From: Streptomyces sp. NBC_01304
Lineage (GTDB): Bacteria; Actinomycetota; Actinomycetes; Streptomycetales; Streptomycetaceae
NCBI RefSeq assembly: GCF_035975855.1
Contig: NZ_CP109056.1
Span: 1-64,000, forward strand
Direction of reading: 5' to 3'
Length of the DNA: 64,000 bases
The notes beneath the pieces were generated by a model. It made no database searches. It saw nothing but the letters and a program-made list of their open reading frames with translations, and was not told where the DNA came from. Below are positions 9,106 through 18,122 of this stretch, one piece after another. How positions within the stretch are numbered: position 1 is the stretch's first letter; every line of letters begins with the position of its first letter. The position numbers and the translations under genes are program-made.

Positions 9106-9972
9106 CTAGTCGCGGGTGCGGATCCTCTGCTCGCCTTGGACGATGCTGACCTCCCAGTCCGCCCACTCCGGCCATCCGTACTCGGCCCAAGGCCGGCGCT
9201 CGCGCTGCGAGCGCATCCTCATGAAGTGCACGCCGGTGATCAGCGGCCCCCGCCCCGAGCCTTGCCCATCGCAGTCGTCCAGACGCACGAGGGCGTCGGA
9301 GCCCATCGGCGTGTCAAGCGGAGCGAGGATCACCCCGCCCCGCCGGACCAGGTGCAGCCACACGGTCGGGATCATGCCCAGACCGACGGCGGAGATGATC
9401 CGGTCGTAGGGAGCGCCGCCCTTCCAACCGTGCTCACCGTCGACCGCGTGCACCTCCACCCTGTCGTCGCCATAGCCCAGCTCGCGCAGGCGGAGCTCGG
9501 CGCGCTTGGCGAGCTCCTCGTCGATCTCCACGCTCACCACGTGGCCAACCCGTTCGGCCAGCAGGGCGGTTGAGTAGCCGGTGCCCGTGCCGATCTCGAG
9601 CACGCGCTCGCCGGGCTGCGGATTGAGGTGGCGCAGCATGTTCACCACGACGGCCGGACAGGAGATCGACGACGTCCAGTCGTTGCTGTCGGTCGGCCCG
9701 TCCTCCGGCCTGACCTCGCCGTCCGAGATCTGAGTGATCAGGGCTGCGAGCGGCCGGTACACGGCTTTCAGCCAGCGATTGGGTTCAGTGGTCCGGTCCA
9801 GGAGCGGGTACAGACCGTCCTCGCCCTTCTTCGGCCACCACACTCGATCCGGGGTGAAGTGCTCGCGAGGCACCTGCTCGAAGATGGCACGCAGCCATGC
9901 GGCGTCGTCGAAGTACCCGTACCGGGTGGCGATTTCCTCCGCGCATTGTGCCCGCAGCGCGGCCGCGTCCAT
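9106..9972 (-). CDS. Protein-L-isoaspartate O-methyltransferase-like enzyme
   Basis: This 288-aa protein has a SAM-dependent methyltransferase fold of the PCMT type. Motif I is VLEIGTGTGYSTALLAERVG (residues ~143-162), preceded by the family's active-site region with Ser/Thr-rich SSISCPAVVVNMLRHL, and followed by VSVEID and the DRIISAVG strand. The extra ~95-residue N-terminus and long C-terminus differ from the ~210-aa housekeeping enzyme and fit the stand-alone or RiPP-associated branch. The reaction of the family is methylation of an Asp or isoAsp carboxylate. The start ATG at 9972 lies 10 bases after the stop of a 43-codon acidic open frame, which may be its substrate. Confidence 0.8.
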   Translation of the reverse strand: MDAAALRAQCAEEIATRYGYFDDAAWLRAIFEQVPREHFTPDRVWWPKKGEDGLYPLLDRTTEPNRWLKAVYRPLAALITQISDGEVRPEDGPTDSNDWTSSISCPAVVVNMLRHLNPQPGERVLEIGTGTGYSTALLAERVGHVVSVEIDEELAKRAELRLRELGYGDDRVEVHAVDGEHGWKGGAPYDRIISAVGLGMIPTVWLHLVRRGGVILAPLDTPMGSDALVRLDDCDGQGSGRGPLITGVHFMRMRSQRERRPWAEYGWPEWADWEVSIVQGEQRIRTRD

Positions 9973-9982
9973 GCTCGCGTCC

Positions 9983-10114
9983 TCAGTCGTCGTCGGGCAG
10001 CGGGCCAGGGTCGGTGTCCTGGTGGCCGTTGCCGGTGTCGTCCTGGCCGGCCTGGGGCACGTCGCCCTCTTCCGTCTGTTCAGGGTCTGGGTCGGCTCCG
10101 TTTGTCCTCGGCAT
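9983..10114 (-). CDS. 43-aa Asp-rich small protein, candidate RiPP precursor
   Basis: This short frame starts MPRTNGADPDPEQTEEGD and ends DPGPLPDDD. It holds 10 Asp, 3 Glu and two Asn-Gly pairs, with no Cys or Lys. It ends 10 bases before the methyltransferase start, so the two are probably transcribed together. The ribosome site is weak and an in-frame GTG lies upstream, so the start is uncertain. A role as substrate of the methyltransferase is inferred from position and composition. It could also be a non-functional frame. Confidence 0.45.
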   Translation of the reverse strand: MPRTNGADPDPEQTEEGDVPQAGQDDTGNGHQDTDPGPLPDDD

Positions 10115-10283
10115 GTTCAGCAGTGTGGCGCGGGCCGTGACGGGTGCCAAGACTGCCTGCACGCGCCAGATCGGGGCATGGGTCGGCCCCGGTCGGGTGC
10201 TCGGGGGGTGACACCGGCCGGGGCCTGTCGGCGGGCTCGACGCTACATGCGGGCGGTGGGCCGTCAGAGCGTGCGACACGGCC

Positions 10284-10601
10284 TCAACGCTGGTGAGGGA
10301 AGAGCTCGAGGAGCTTCTCCTGCTGTCGCGCCCCGAGACCGCGCACCCGGCGTCGTTCCGAGATACCGATCTCGTCGAGCAGCTGGCCGGCGCGGATCTT
10401 GCCGATCCCGGGCAGTGATTCCAAGAGCCTCTTGACGTGCGTCTTGCCGATCACGTCGTCCTGCCGGTCGAGGACTTCCTTGAGGCTGATCCGGCCGCCC
10501 TTCAACTCGGCGAGCACGGCGCCCCGTTCCTTGCGGACCAGGGCGGCCTTCTGAAGCGCCTCGTTCCTCTGAGCGGGGGTGAGCGCGGGCAGCGGGGACA
10601 T
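10284..10601 (-). CDS. Actinobacterial integration host factor (sIHF/mIHF) paralogue
   Basis: This 105-aa protein closely follows the sIHF pattern: a helical N-terminus (LTPAQRNEALQKAALVRKER), then VIGKTHVKRLLESLPGIGKI and the H2TH-like GISERRRVRGLGARQQEKLL. The family binds and bends DNA without sequence preference and compacts the nucleoid; it is unrelated to E. coli IHF. The start ATG is behind AGGAAGGA. It is monocistronic. Since the host chromosome normally has its own copy, this one is probably an accessory, replicon-borne paralogue. Confidence 0.9.
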   Translation of the reverse strand: MSPLPALTPAQRNEALQKAALVRKERGAVLAELKGGRISLKEVLDRQDDVIGKTHVKRLLESLPGIGKIRAGQLLDEIGISERRRVRGLGARQQEKLLELFPHQR

Positions 10602-10759
10602 GGGCGTCCTTCCTGCAGATGGGCGATACCCAGCCCATCCTCACCTGACACAAGGGCGATGACCAGCGAGTTTGCCGCGATTCGCCCGCGGGTGTGGCGG
10701 ACGTCTCGGTATCCGTTCTCGCTCCGCGCAGCCCCGCGTCCAAGACCCATCTCGCCGGC

Positions 10760-11374
10760 CTAGAAGAGGGTCGCTTCCCGGTCGAGATCCGAGATCCATC
10801 TGAGGCACCGCGCCAGGTTCACATCGGGGGCGAAGGCCACGAAGGTGCCGTCCGCCGTCGCGCTGCCGATCTGGTCGGCGTACCGCAGCCGTTTACGTGA
10901 GTTGACCCGCCCCATGTGGACCGGGACGTCGCGCTCCCGGGCGTCGGCCGCCAGTTGGCGTGCGGCCGGCCCGAGTTTCCATTCGGTTGAGCCGGCCAGG
11001 AAGAGGACGTCGAACTCGCCCCAGGGCACTCCGACTTCCTCGGCTCCGTCCTGCGCGGCGAAGGCCGCCGGATAGCCGCGCTCGCGGATCGGTTCGAGGT
11101 AGGGCACGGACTCTTTCAGGGTGGCGGCGGCGTCCATCGGGACATCTGGGGCGACGGCGAACAGGCAGTCCGGTGCCCGGTCGGCATGGGCGTCGAGCCA
11201 CCGAAGCCAGCGGTGCACTCCAGGCCATCCCTTTCCGAACTTCCCGTTGTCGGCCGCCCATATCTGGCCTGAGGGGAGGCGGTTGCCCTGGGCCGGGGTG
11301 TTCATCCAGCCGAGTCGCCCTTCCGCCATGGCCAGTCTGACCGCGGGCCCGGACGGAGTGGTCAGGTAGAGCAT
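10760..11374 (-). CDS. dpdA: DpdA-like deazaguanine transglycosylase (TGT superfamily)
   Basis: This 204-aa protein reads MLYLTTPSGPAVRLAMAEGR, GNRLPSGQIWAADNGKFGKG, CLFAVAPDVPMDAAATL, AAFAAQDG, VLFLAGSTEWKLGPAA, VHMGRVNSRKRLRYA. This matches, from memory, the short phage family annotated as queuine tRNA-ribosyltransferase-like or DpdA, which swaps guanine for a 7-deazaguanine base in DNA. It is much shorter than tRNA TGT (~370 aa) and lacks that enzyme's zinc site. The ATG at 11374 lies inside the end of the VUT transporter gene (13-nt overlap), so the two are translationally coupled. The DNA rather than tRNA target is inferred from family and context. Confidence 0.75.
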   Translation of the reverse strand: MLYLTTPSGPAVRLAMAEGRLGWMNTPAQGNRLPSGQIWAADNGKFGKGWPGVHRWLRWLDAHADRAPDCLFAVAPDVPMDAAATLKESVPYLEPIRERGYPAAFAAQDGAEEVGVPWGEFDVLFLAGSTEWKLGPAARQLAADARERDVPVHMGRVNSRKRLRYADQIGSATADGTFVAFAPDVNLARCLRWISDLDREATLF

Positions 11375-11928
11375 GAGCTCGCCGAGCGACGCCTGGCCGC
11401 ACGGTAGGTGAGGACGGCGAGTACGGGTATGGCGACGGCCCAGAGCTTGCCGACGAGCTGCCCGGGCACCTGCGGCCACACCGGCAGTCCCACGATCGAC
11501 AGGAAGACCACGGTGTCGAGCAGTGCCCCGAGCAGCGTGGCCGGCAGCACCGCGCGTACCCATCCGCGGCGGCGCAGCGGCGTGTAGAGGCACATGTCCG
11601 CCAGCTCGGACACGAGTACCGCGCACGCCGAGGCCAGCGCGACGGCCTGGTCCGTGGTCGCCGCGGAGATGCAGGAGCCGACCACGATCGCGCCGACCAC
11701 CGCGCGGCGGCCCAGGTAGTCCTGGATCAGGTTGCGCAGCATCAGCGCGATGCCGGCCGCTACGGTGCCGGCGGTCGCGGTGTAGCCGAATCCGACCGGG
11801 ATCAGGCCGTAGTGGCTCGTCGCCCAGTTCGCCGCGATGAGCGCCAGGACGTACGCGGCCAGCACGGCGTACCCGGCCCAGCGGTCCTGCCGGTGATCGG
11901 GCGAGCCCGGCTGTGGATTCTCGGACAT
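11362..11928 (-). CDS. VUT/YhhQ-family 7-deazaguanine precursor transporter
   Basis: This 188-aa protein has about six membrane segments (AGYAVLAAYVLALIAANWAT; TAGTVAAGIALMLRNLIQDY; AVVGAIVVGSCISAA; ACAVLVSELADMCLYTPLRR; the final segments are near PVWPQVPGQLVGKLWAVAIP). The LIQDYLGRR and SELADMCLYTPLRRRGW signatures are those of the VUT family, whose member YhhQ takes up preQ0/preQ1. The start is uncertain: ATG at 11928 or at 12003, neither with a clear ribosome site. It is upstream of and overlapping the DpdA-like gene, which supports a precursor-salvage plus base-insertion pair. Confidence 0.8.
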   Translation of the reverse strand: MSENPQPGSPDHRQDRWAGYAVLAAYVLALIAANWATSHYGLIPVGFGYTATAGTVAAGIALMLRNLIQDYLGRRAVVGAIVVGSCISAATTDQAVALASACAVLVSELADMCLYTPLRRRGWVRAVLPATLLGALLDTVVFLSIVGLPVWPQVPGQLVGKLWAVAIPVLAVLTYRAARRRSASSCST

Positions 11929-12129
11929 GTAGTCGCCACGGGGCCGGGGTTCCGGTGCGCGTCGGGCAGGGCCGTGACCGGGATGGGAGTGTGTTGAGGA
12001 CATGCGGTGAGGGTGGGCGGCCCGGGCTGTGGACAGGGGCGCCCCGCATCGGCCTGCGGATCTTTCGGGCCCGTCCGCCGCCTCAGCCGTCGGCGCGCCG
12101 CTGGAATCGAGGGCGGGTGGGCCGGGCCC

Positions 12130-13244
12130 CTACTGGTCGGTCTGCGCCCGGTGCTGCAGCTCAGCGAGCCAGGCGCGGCTGAACGCCTCGTGGTCCTGTT
12201 CGTGGCCCGGGAGGACCAGCAGGCGTTCACCCCGTTCAAGGAGGCGTTCGTGCAGGTCGGCGGCGAAATCTGCGACGCCCTCGTCGAGGCACGCGGGCAG
12301 CACATGGGCGACGCCCTGGGGTTCCATCGTGGCGATGAGGGCCTGGTGCAGGATCTGGTGGACCCCCAACTCGTCGATCTCGTTGCGGAGTTCGGCCAGG
12401 GTGGGAGTGTCCGGCATCAGCAGGGCGTGCATCCAGTACAGGGCGCCGACGCCGGCCAGTTGGTACATGACGTGCCGGGCCTGGGCCAGCTGCTGCTCCC
12501 CGGCCTCCTTGACCCGGGCGAGGGGGTCGTGCCGTGTCGCGGCGGGGCCCACCCTCGCCAGCAGGGCCTCCTGGCGCCTGTGGTCGGCGAGGGCGGCTCG
12601 TGTCGCGGCCGGGCCCAGGCCGAGGGCAGTGAGGACCTCGGCCAGGACGTTCTCGCCGAGCTCCTCGACCCCGAGCCCCGCGGCCGCGACGAGGTGCACG
12701 ACGGCCTCGGAACCACCCGGTCCGCGCGGCGGGGACGTGGCGGCGGGCGAGTTGAACAAGGCGCGCAGCTCCTGCGGGTGTGGAAGAGCGCCGGCCTCGT
12801 GTCCCAGGTAGCGCTGGACCTCCACGTAGAGAGCGTCGATGTCCTCCTCGGAGCGGGCGGAGCGAGCCTGTTCGAGGAACCGCTGCGCAGGGGTGGCAGC
12901 GACGGCCCACACGAGCGCGCGGTGTACCGCACCCAGGGAGGTTCCGGGACCGGAGTGTGGCCCGGCAGGCGCGGGCGGCCGGACTCCGCGTACCAGCCCA
13001 GCACGCTCCAGCGCAGATCGAGCCCCTGAGCGGTGTGGCGGGCCAGTGCGGCGGCGATCTCCACGGTGCCCGGGGCGATGACTGACGTTGATCCGTGGCC
13101 GCGGCCCAGCCCGCGGCGGGCGTGCGGGGGCAGGAGCCGGGCTCTGCGCCACCGCTCCAATTGCGCCGGGGAGACCTGAAGGTCGCGCTCGGCGAGATGG
13201 CGGAGCAACTCACGGTCGGCAGCGCCAACTTCGCCTCGGGGCAT
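12130..13244 (-). pseudogene. Helix-turn-helix protein gene split by a one-base frameshift
   Basis: The N-terminal piece starts at 13244 (MPRGEVGAADRELLRHLAER) and continues with VSPAQLERWRRARLLPP, a MerR-like recognition pattern. It runs in frame to about 12935. The rest of the protein continues in another frame (GAVHRALVWAVAATPAQRFL through to the stop at 12130). One extra G in the GGG run at about 12931-12940 (CCC on the plus strand) joins them into a ~371-aa protein with a helical C-terminal domain. This may be a regulator, with the ligand domain unknown. The break looks like the other homopolymer frameshifts here, so the gene may be intact in reality. Confidence 0.6.
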
Positions 13245-13364
13245 GGGGTGACCTTAGAACCCCGCGAGGCCGGCCGGGGCGCAGAGGGAGGTCTCTGGCT
13301 GACTGTTCCGCAGCCGCGGCGCTACCGCCCGCAGCCGTATGAGTCCGGAGAGGACTGCCTTGTC

Positions 13365-13610
13365 ATGCCTGAATCCCGCCCATCGTCGCGGCGCGCCGCA
13401 GTTGCTGTCGCGGTACCCGTGGCGGTCAGCCTCTGTGCGAGTGGACCGACCGCCCTGGTGGTCTGCACCGTGGTCCTGCTCGTCGCCGCCGTTCCGGCCG
13501 TGATCGCGCTCGGCGCTGCGTTCGCCCGGAGTGCGGAGCGCCATGCGGCGGCGCACCGCACCCTCCTCAGCCTGTTGCGCCTGGCCCCTTGGTACGCGAG
13601 GCGCAGGTGA
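13365..13610 (+). CDS. Small membrane protein
   Basis: This 81-aa protein starts at the ATG at 13365 (GGAGAGGA about 10 nt upstream). It has a basic N-terminus (MPESRPSSRRA), two hydrophobic stretches (VAVAVPVAVSLCASGPTALV; VCTVVLLVAAVPAVIALGAA) and a basic C-terminus. It resembles in layout the small spread-type membrane proteins of Streptomyces plasmids, but no sequence family is recognised. It converges with the gene at 13626. Confidence 0.55.
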   Translation: MPESRPSSRRAAVAVAVPVAVSLCASGPTALVVCTVVLLVAAVPAVIALGAAFARSAERHAAAHRTLLSLLRLAPWYARRR

Positions 13611-13625
13611 CCCTGGCGGCGGCGC

Positions 13626-14504
13626 TCACCAGGGCGGGTGCTCGACGGTGGGCCAGTCCGTGGCTGAGGGCTGCGGGTCGAGGTCGAGCGCGGGGACCAG
13701 GGAGAGACGCCCGGCTACGCGGTCTTCGTCTGCGTCACCCCGGTCGTCGTACTCCTCCGGGACGCCGACGGGGCCGAAGTCTTCGCTGGGGTAGTCGTTC
13801 AGGCCGCCCTCGGGCTCCGCCTGGTCGTCGTCACCGAAGGCCTGGTCCGAGAACTCGTCCTCGGGTGTGGGGTACTGGTCTGGGTCGATCTCGTCGAACT
13901 CGCCCTCGGGTGTCTCGGGTGTGGGGTGGTCAGGGAAGTTCGGGTGCCGGATGCCGTCGTAGAGCACGATCACCCGGTCGTCGGTCCCGCTGGACAGGGT
14001 CCGCTCCGTGCCGTCGAGCTCGTCGCGGGTACGCACCTCTCCCCACGGCAGGGAAGGAACCTCGACGGAGGCGTCGAAGACTTCGCCACAGCCCTCGCAC
14101 CGGTAGACGTCCTGCCAGATGGTGAGGCTGAACATGCTGCCGGGGTAGCGGTCGCGGTGCAGCAACGGTCCGCCGCACAGGCCCTCCGCGTAATCGGCCT
14201 CGCACGGGGCGCCATGGTGGCAACCGGTTCCCGAGCAGCGGCACGGCTGGCCGCCGGCGCTGGGGTGCCATACGGCCTCGGCATGCGCCCGCCGTGCCGG
14301 GCTGGCACCGGGCGGCAGGGCCCGCACCCCGAGTTGCTCGGCGGTGACGCCGGCCGCGGCCTCGTCGGGGGTGGGCTGCAGGACGTATGCGGCGGCGGGC
14401 TGCTGCGCCTGGTCTCGGACGCGGGTGAGCGCATCGAGGTAGCTGATGCCGTCGGCCTGCTGCAGTTCCCGGGCCCGCTGTTGGATGGTGTTGCGCTTGG
14501 TCAC
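13626..14504 (-). CDS. Hypothetical protein with N-terminal RAREL...ISYxxALxRVR module
   Basis: This 292-aa protein starts at GTG 14504 behind GGAG (6 nt). The N-terminus TKRNTIQQRARELQQADGIS, then YLDALTRVRD, is shared in pattern with the proteins at 30339 and 1131. The middle holds eight cysteines in C-C pairs (CRCSGTGCHHGAPC; RCEGCGEVFD), likely metal-binding. The C-terminal ~110 residues are very acidic and Pro-rich. The likely role, binding nucleic acid or protein, is a guess from composition. Monocistronic. Confidence 0.65.
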   Translation of the reverse strand: MTKRNTIQQRARELQQADGISYLDALTRVRDQAQQPAAAYVLQPTPDEAAAGVTAEQLGVRALPPGASPARRAHAEAVWHPSAGGQPCRCSGTGCHHGAPCEADYAEGLCGGPLLHRDRYPGSMFSLTIWQDVYRCEGCGEVFDASVEVPSLPWGEVRTRDELDGTERTLSSGTDDRVIVLYDGIRHPNFPDHPTPETPEGEFDEIDPDQYPTPEDEFSDQAFGDDDQAEPEGGLNDYPSEDFGPVGVPEEYDDRGDADEDRVAGRLSLVPALDLDPQPSATDWPTVEHPPW

Positions 14505-14869
14505 GATCGTCTCCCAACCGGTCTGGGGTACCCACGCCACCCGCCGGAAAGAGCGGATCGTCCAGCTGCGAACTCCCGGATCCCGCAGGACCTTCTCCCG
14601 TCGAGGCCTGCGCAGCGTGGGTGCGCTCGGCAGCGGGATGGGCGTTCGGGCGCCCTGGCAAAGACGTTATCTGATGGGACTGACAACAGGCCGCGGCCGT
14701 TGCTCACCACGTGGGCGAGCCCGTCGGCCCGACTGCCCCTGCAGCCCACTCGCACGCGGCAAGGTCGGTGTCTGGTGTGAAGTCGCCGGGTGGTTACGGT
14801 TGTTGTCTCCCGTACACGCCGTGTGTCGAAGGTTGGTCGGTTCCGGCCGGACCAGAGTGCGGACGCTAC

Positions 14870-16054
14870 TCAGCGAGTCGTGGTGACGACTCGGGCGCCA
14901 ACGGCGATCGCGGCGGCGAGGAGGACCGGCACGGTGAGCGCGAGGGGCAGGGTGGTGGTCGAGGCGATCGCTCCGATCGCCACTGGGCCTCCCAGCAAGC
15001 CGACGTTGCCGATGGTGCCCACACTCGCGACGGCTCGAGGACCGTACGAGCCCGCGGCGGAGTACAGCAGAGGCACGATCGGGGAGACGCCGAGGCCGAG
15101 GAGGGCCCAGCCGATCAGTGCGATCGGGGCCGCAGCCGGGGTGCTCGTCGCGGCGAGGCCGACCCCTAGACCGACAGCTGCCACGGTGGCGCCGGTGCGC
15201 AGCAGCTTCGTCGAGCCGAAGCGCACGGTGAGGACGTCGCCCATCAGCCTGCCCGTGGCCATGCCCGCGCCGTACAGCCAGTACGCGCCGGCCGCGGTCG
15301 TGGCGCCGGCTCCGAGAGAGCGGACATGGACCGCGGACCAGTCCAAGGCGGTGCCCTCGGCGATGAGCCCAGCGGCGATCATGGCACCGAGTAGCCACAC
15401 TTTCCCGCGCACGGTGGGCGCTTCGGGAGCATCAGGCGCGGGCTGCGGGTCGGGCAACTTCAGGGTGATCGGCGCTGCGAGGAGTGCTGCGACGACCACG
15501 GTGGCACCCACTGCGCTGAATGCAAGGGAGTGGGAGAGGTGGCCTGCGGTGGCGGTGGAGATCCCTGCACCGCTGAACGCCCCCACCGAGTAGGAGCCAT
15601 GAAGGGTGGACATGATGGGCCGCCCATACCCGGTTTGGCAGGCGACCCCGGACGCGTTCATGGGCACCAACAGCAGCCCTTGGGCGGCGCCGAAGAGCCC
15701 CGCGGCGGCGATGAGGGACACGAGGGAACGGCACTGGCCGAGCGCGATGAGCGCCATTCCGAGCACGCACGCCGATCCCACCAGTAGACGGGGCGTACCG
15801 CGATGGTGCTCGGCTATTCGACCGCTGATCAACAGGGTGGAGACCATGCCGAGCGCGGCGGCCAGGAGCCCGAGGGAGAGGGCTCCGGGGCTGAGGTCGG
15901 CAGCCTCCTTCACGGCTGGCAGGCGCGTTGCCCACGTGGCCATCACGACGCCCTGAGCAGCGAAGTACCCCGTCAGCAGCCACCGCGCTCGCCGCACATC
16001 TGCCGACGGCTGCAGCCCCGCGTCGAGCGAGGTCAGGTCAGCAGTGTCGCTCAC
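14870..16054 (-). CDS. MFS transporter
   Basis: This 394-aa protein has about twelve hydrophobic segments and the short Arg-containing loops of the major facilitator superfamily (e.g. GYFAAQGVVMATWATRLPAV after the first helix; SGRIAEHHRGTPR between helices 2 and 3). It resembles the YbjJ-type subgroup. Substrate unknown; export is likely. The GTG start overlaps the stop of the preceding gene (GTGA), so translation is coupled to the 144-aa protein upstream. Confidence 0.85.
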   Translation of the reverse strand: MSDTADLTSLDAGLQPSADVRRARWLLTGYFAAQGVVMATWATRLPAVKEAADLSPGALSLGLLAAALGMVSTLLISGRIAEHHRGTPRLLVGSACVLGMALIALGQCRSLVSLIAAAGLFGAAQGLLLVPMNASGVACQTGYGRPIMSTLHGSYSVGAFSGAGISTATAGHLSHSLAFSAVGATVVVAALLAAPITLKLPDPQPAPDAPEAPTVRGKVWLLGAMIAAGLIAEGTALDWSAVHVRSLGAGATTAAGAYWLYGAGMATGRLMGDVLTVRFGSTKLLRTGATVAAVGLGVGLAATSTPAAAPIALIGWALLGLGVSPIVPLLYSAAGSYGPRAVASVGTIGNVGLLGGPVAIGAIASTTTLPLALTVPVLLAAAIAVGARVVTTTR

Positions 16055-16485
16055 CCCTCACCTCGGGACGGACCGAGCGAGGCCTCCTCCATGCGCTCAC
16101 AGGGTTCGATCAGTTGCCCCATCCGGCCGCGGTCGGTGCACTCCTGGGCCGGGCGACCGCAGAGGCAGACCGCCGGCGGTGGCGTGGCTGATACCTGCTC
16201 CAGGACCATGGCGTGCCAGTCGAGGGTCTCCCGGTCGTACACCGCTCCGTCCTGGCCCTCGACGGACTCCAGATACACCAGGGCGCGGGCAAGTTCGTAG
16301 TCGATCCGCTGACTGCGGGTTCCAACGACAAGGGTCCGGTCCTGGGCCATGGACGCGGTGATGCCGCCCTGGGCGATCATGAGAGTGATGAACGCCCCGT
16401 CACTGACGTCATCCGGGGCAAGCCCACGAAGCTCCTCGGCGATGTCGCGGGCCAACTGCTCGCCGGATGCCCTGTACTCGACCAT
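16051..16485 (-). CDS. Hypothetical protein coupled to MFS transporter
   Basis: This 144-aa soluble protein has its ATG behind GAAGAGGG (6 nt). It has an acidic, helical sequence (GEQLARDIAEELRGLAPDDV) and a C-terminal CLCGRPAQECTDRGR with three cysteines. No family is recognised. The four-base stop/start overlap with the transporter suggests a shared function or simple co-expression. Confidence 0.65.
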   Translation of the reverse strand: MVEYRASGEQLARDIAEELRGLAPDDVSDGAFITLMIAQGGITASMAQDRTLVVGTRSQRIDYELARALVYLESVEGQDGAVYDRETLDWHAMVLEQVSATPPPAVCLCGRPAQECTDRGRMGQLIEPCERMEEASLGPSRGEG

Positions 16486-16723
16486 GCGCAGCCCTCTTCC
16501 CGGTTCCGGACCCCGTCAGCCAAACTACGACGCTCGCCATGTTCGTGACAGCCGATCAGGGCAACCAGGCCCGGTCGCCTACGAGTTCTTCGTGCACCAC
16601 CCAGGCACGGCGTCCCGGGCGGTAAGGGCTTGATCGCGGTCGTCGAACCGTCGGTTCATGCCTTCGGCTGAGGTGCGGCTGAACCCGCCTCTTGAGGTGC
16701 AACGGCCCCCTACAGTCGCCCGG

Positions 16724-17971
16724 GTGAGCTATGTGAGCCTGCTGCGGCAGCGTCCAGTCCTGATCCTCTGGCTCGCTGAGACGCTGTCCGTGTTCGGTGA
16801 CCGATTCTTCACGCTCGCGCTGGCGTGGACGGCCTGGCAGAAGTCCGGCGCGGTCGCGATGGGCCTGGTCGTGGTGGTCGAGTCGGTGCCGCACCTGCTG
16901 ATCGGCACATTCGGCCGGAAGCTGGTTGCCCGCTTCGCATCCTTCCGCGCGCTCGCGGCGGTGGAGGCCGTGCAGGTTCTCGTCGTCGGCGCGATGCCGT
17001 GGCTGTGGCAGTCGATCGGCCTGACCGGTGTCCTGGTGGTCATCGTGCTAATCGGGACCTGCGACGCGATCACCGGGCCGAGCCTGTCGGCCCTGATCCC
17101 GGGGATGGTGAACAAGGATCAGGTCCGGCAGGTGACGGGCCTGATGGACGTCTCCAACCGGCTCACCTGGTTCCTGGGGCCGGGGTCGGCCGCGGTGCTG
17201 CTGGCCTTCCTGCCGGCCCAGAAGCTGTTCCTGGTCGACGCTGCGACCTTCGCCGTCTCCGCCTTGGCCTTCGCCTGGCTCGGCCGCACCGCGGCGCCAT
17301 TGCTCGCGTCCACGGCTTCACCCACGGGCGAGAAGGGCGTCGCCGACGTGGCGGCGCCGAAGGCACTGTTCGTCCTGCGGGCGCATCCGCGGATCGGTGG
17401 CGCGCTGCTGGTGGGTGGGATCGGCGAGTTCTTCTCCACGGTGCTGACCATCGGCATCCCGATCTGGCTGACCAGCCAACTGCACGCCGGCGCGGGGGCG
17501 TACGCGGTGGTGCTGTCCGCCATGGGCATCGGCGCCGTGGCCGGCAACCTGCTGACCGGGAATGTGGCTTTGCCGGGCCGGTTCCCCAGCGGGTACTGCC
17601 TGGTGTGGTCGGCCCGGGGTCTGCTGCTGGCCGCTTTCGCCTTCAGCTCCACGCTCCCCCAGGTCGTGGTCATCGCGGCTGCCGCAAGTGCGCTCGTGCC
17701 ACTGACCTCGATCTGTCTGAACGCGGAGATCGGCGGTCTGCCCGGCCCGGAGCGGCTACGGCTGTTCGCCGTCGACTCGGTCAAGGTGCACGTGGCGAGC
17801 ATGAGCAGCATGCTGCTGCTGCCCGCTCTCCTGGAGCGGGCCCCGCGGATGTCCTTCGCCGTGGGCGGCGCCTTGACCGCGGTGGCCGGCTTGGTCGCGT
17901 GGGCGGTGGCCAGGATGCGGCGGCCTACTCCCGCAGAGGCAATGGAGTACGCAGAACTCGTCCGCCGGTAG
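16724..17971 (+). CDS. MFS transporter
   Basis: This 415-aa integral membrane protein has some twelve hydrophobic segments. It has the N-terminal pattern LILWLAETLSVFGDRFFTLA and DAITGPSLSALIPGMVNKDQ, typical of the MFS subgroup that includes macrolide-efflux (MefA-like) pumps. The GTG at 16724 fits a leaderless start, since TACAGT lies 7 bases ahead; an in-frame ATG at 16658 is the alternative. Substrate unknown. It diverges from the 16485 gene. Confidence 0.8.
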   Translation: MSYVSLLRQRPVLILWLAETLSVFGDRFFTLALAWTAWQKSGAVAMGLVVVVESVPHLLIGTFGRKLVARFASFRALAAVEAVQVLVVGAMPWLWQSIGLTGVLVVIVLIGTCDAITGPSLSALIPGMVNKDQVRQVTGLMDVSNRLTWFLGPGSAAVLLAFLPAQKLFLVDAATFAVSALAFAWLGRTAAPLLASTASPTGEKGVADVAAPKALFVLRAHPRIGGALLVGGIGEFFSTVLTIGIPIWLTSQLHAGAGAYAVVLSAMGIGAVAGNLLTGNVALPGRFPSGYCLVWSARGLLLAAFAFSSTLPQVVVIAAAASALVPLTSICLNAEIGGLPGPERLRLFAVDSVKVHVASMSSMLLLPALLERAPRMSFAVGGALTAVAGLVAWAVARMRRPTPAEAMEYAELVRR

Positions 17972-17975
17972 CCGC

Positions 17976-18122
17976 TCAGCCGACGGCACGGCGCGTGCGG
18001 ATGACCAGGGTGCGGTACGGGCTGCCTTTGGGTCCCTCGACAGGGAGCACGTCGACGCATCCGAAGCCGTGCTCGACGAGGAGTCGTCGGCCAGCAACTC
18101 ACCGATGTGGCGCATCTGTTCG
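17976..18122 (-). pseudogene. C-terminal remnant of an unidentified gene, probably a methyltransferase
   Basis: A short piece ends EHGFGCVDVLPVEGPKGSPY, RTLVIRTRRAVG and a stop at 17976. The preceding QMRHIGELLADD lies in another frame and joins if one base is restored. The reading resembles the end of SAM-dependent methyltransferases but is too short to be sure. It sits directly behind the serine-hydrolase gene, where the rest of the gene should be, so it is a true deletion remnant. Confidence 0.4.

Noticed and set aside
10760..12049. 429-aa open frame on the minus strand
   Set aside because: Its upstream two thirds are a shadow of the VUT transporter; the real product starts at 11374.
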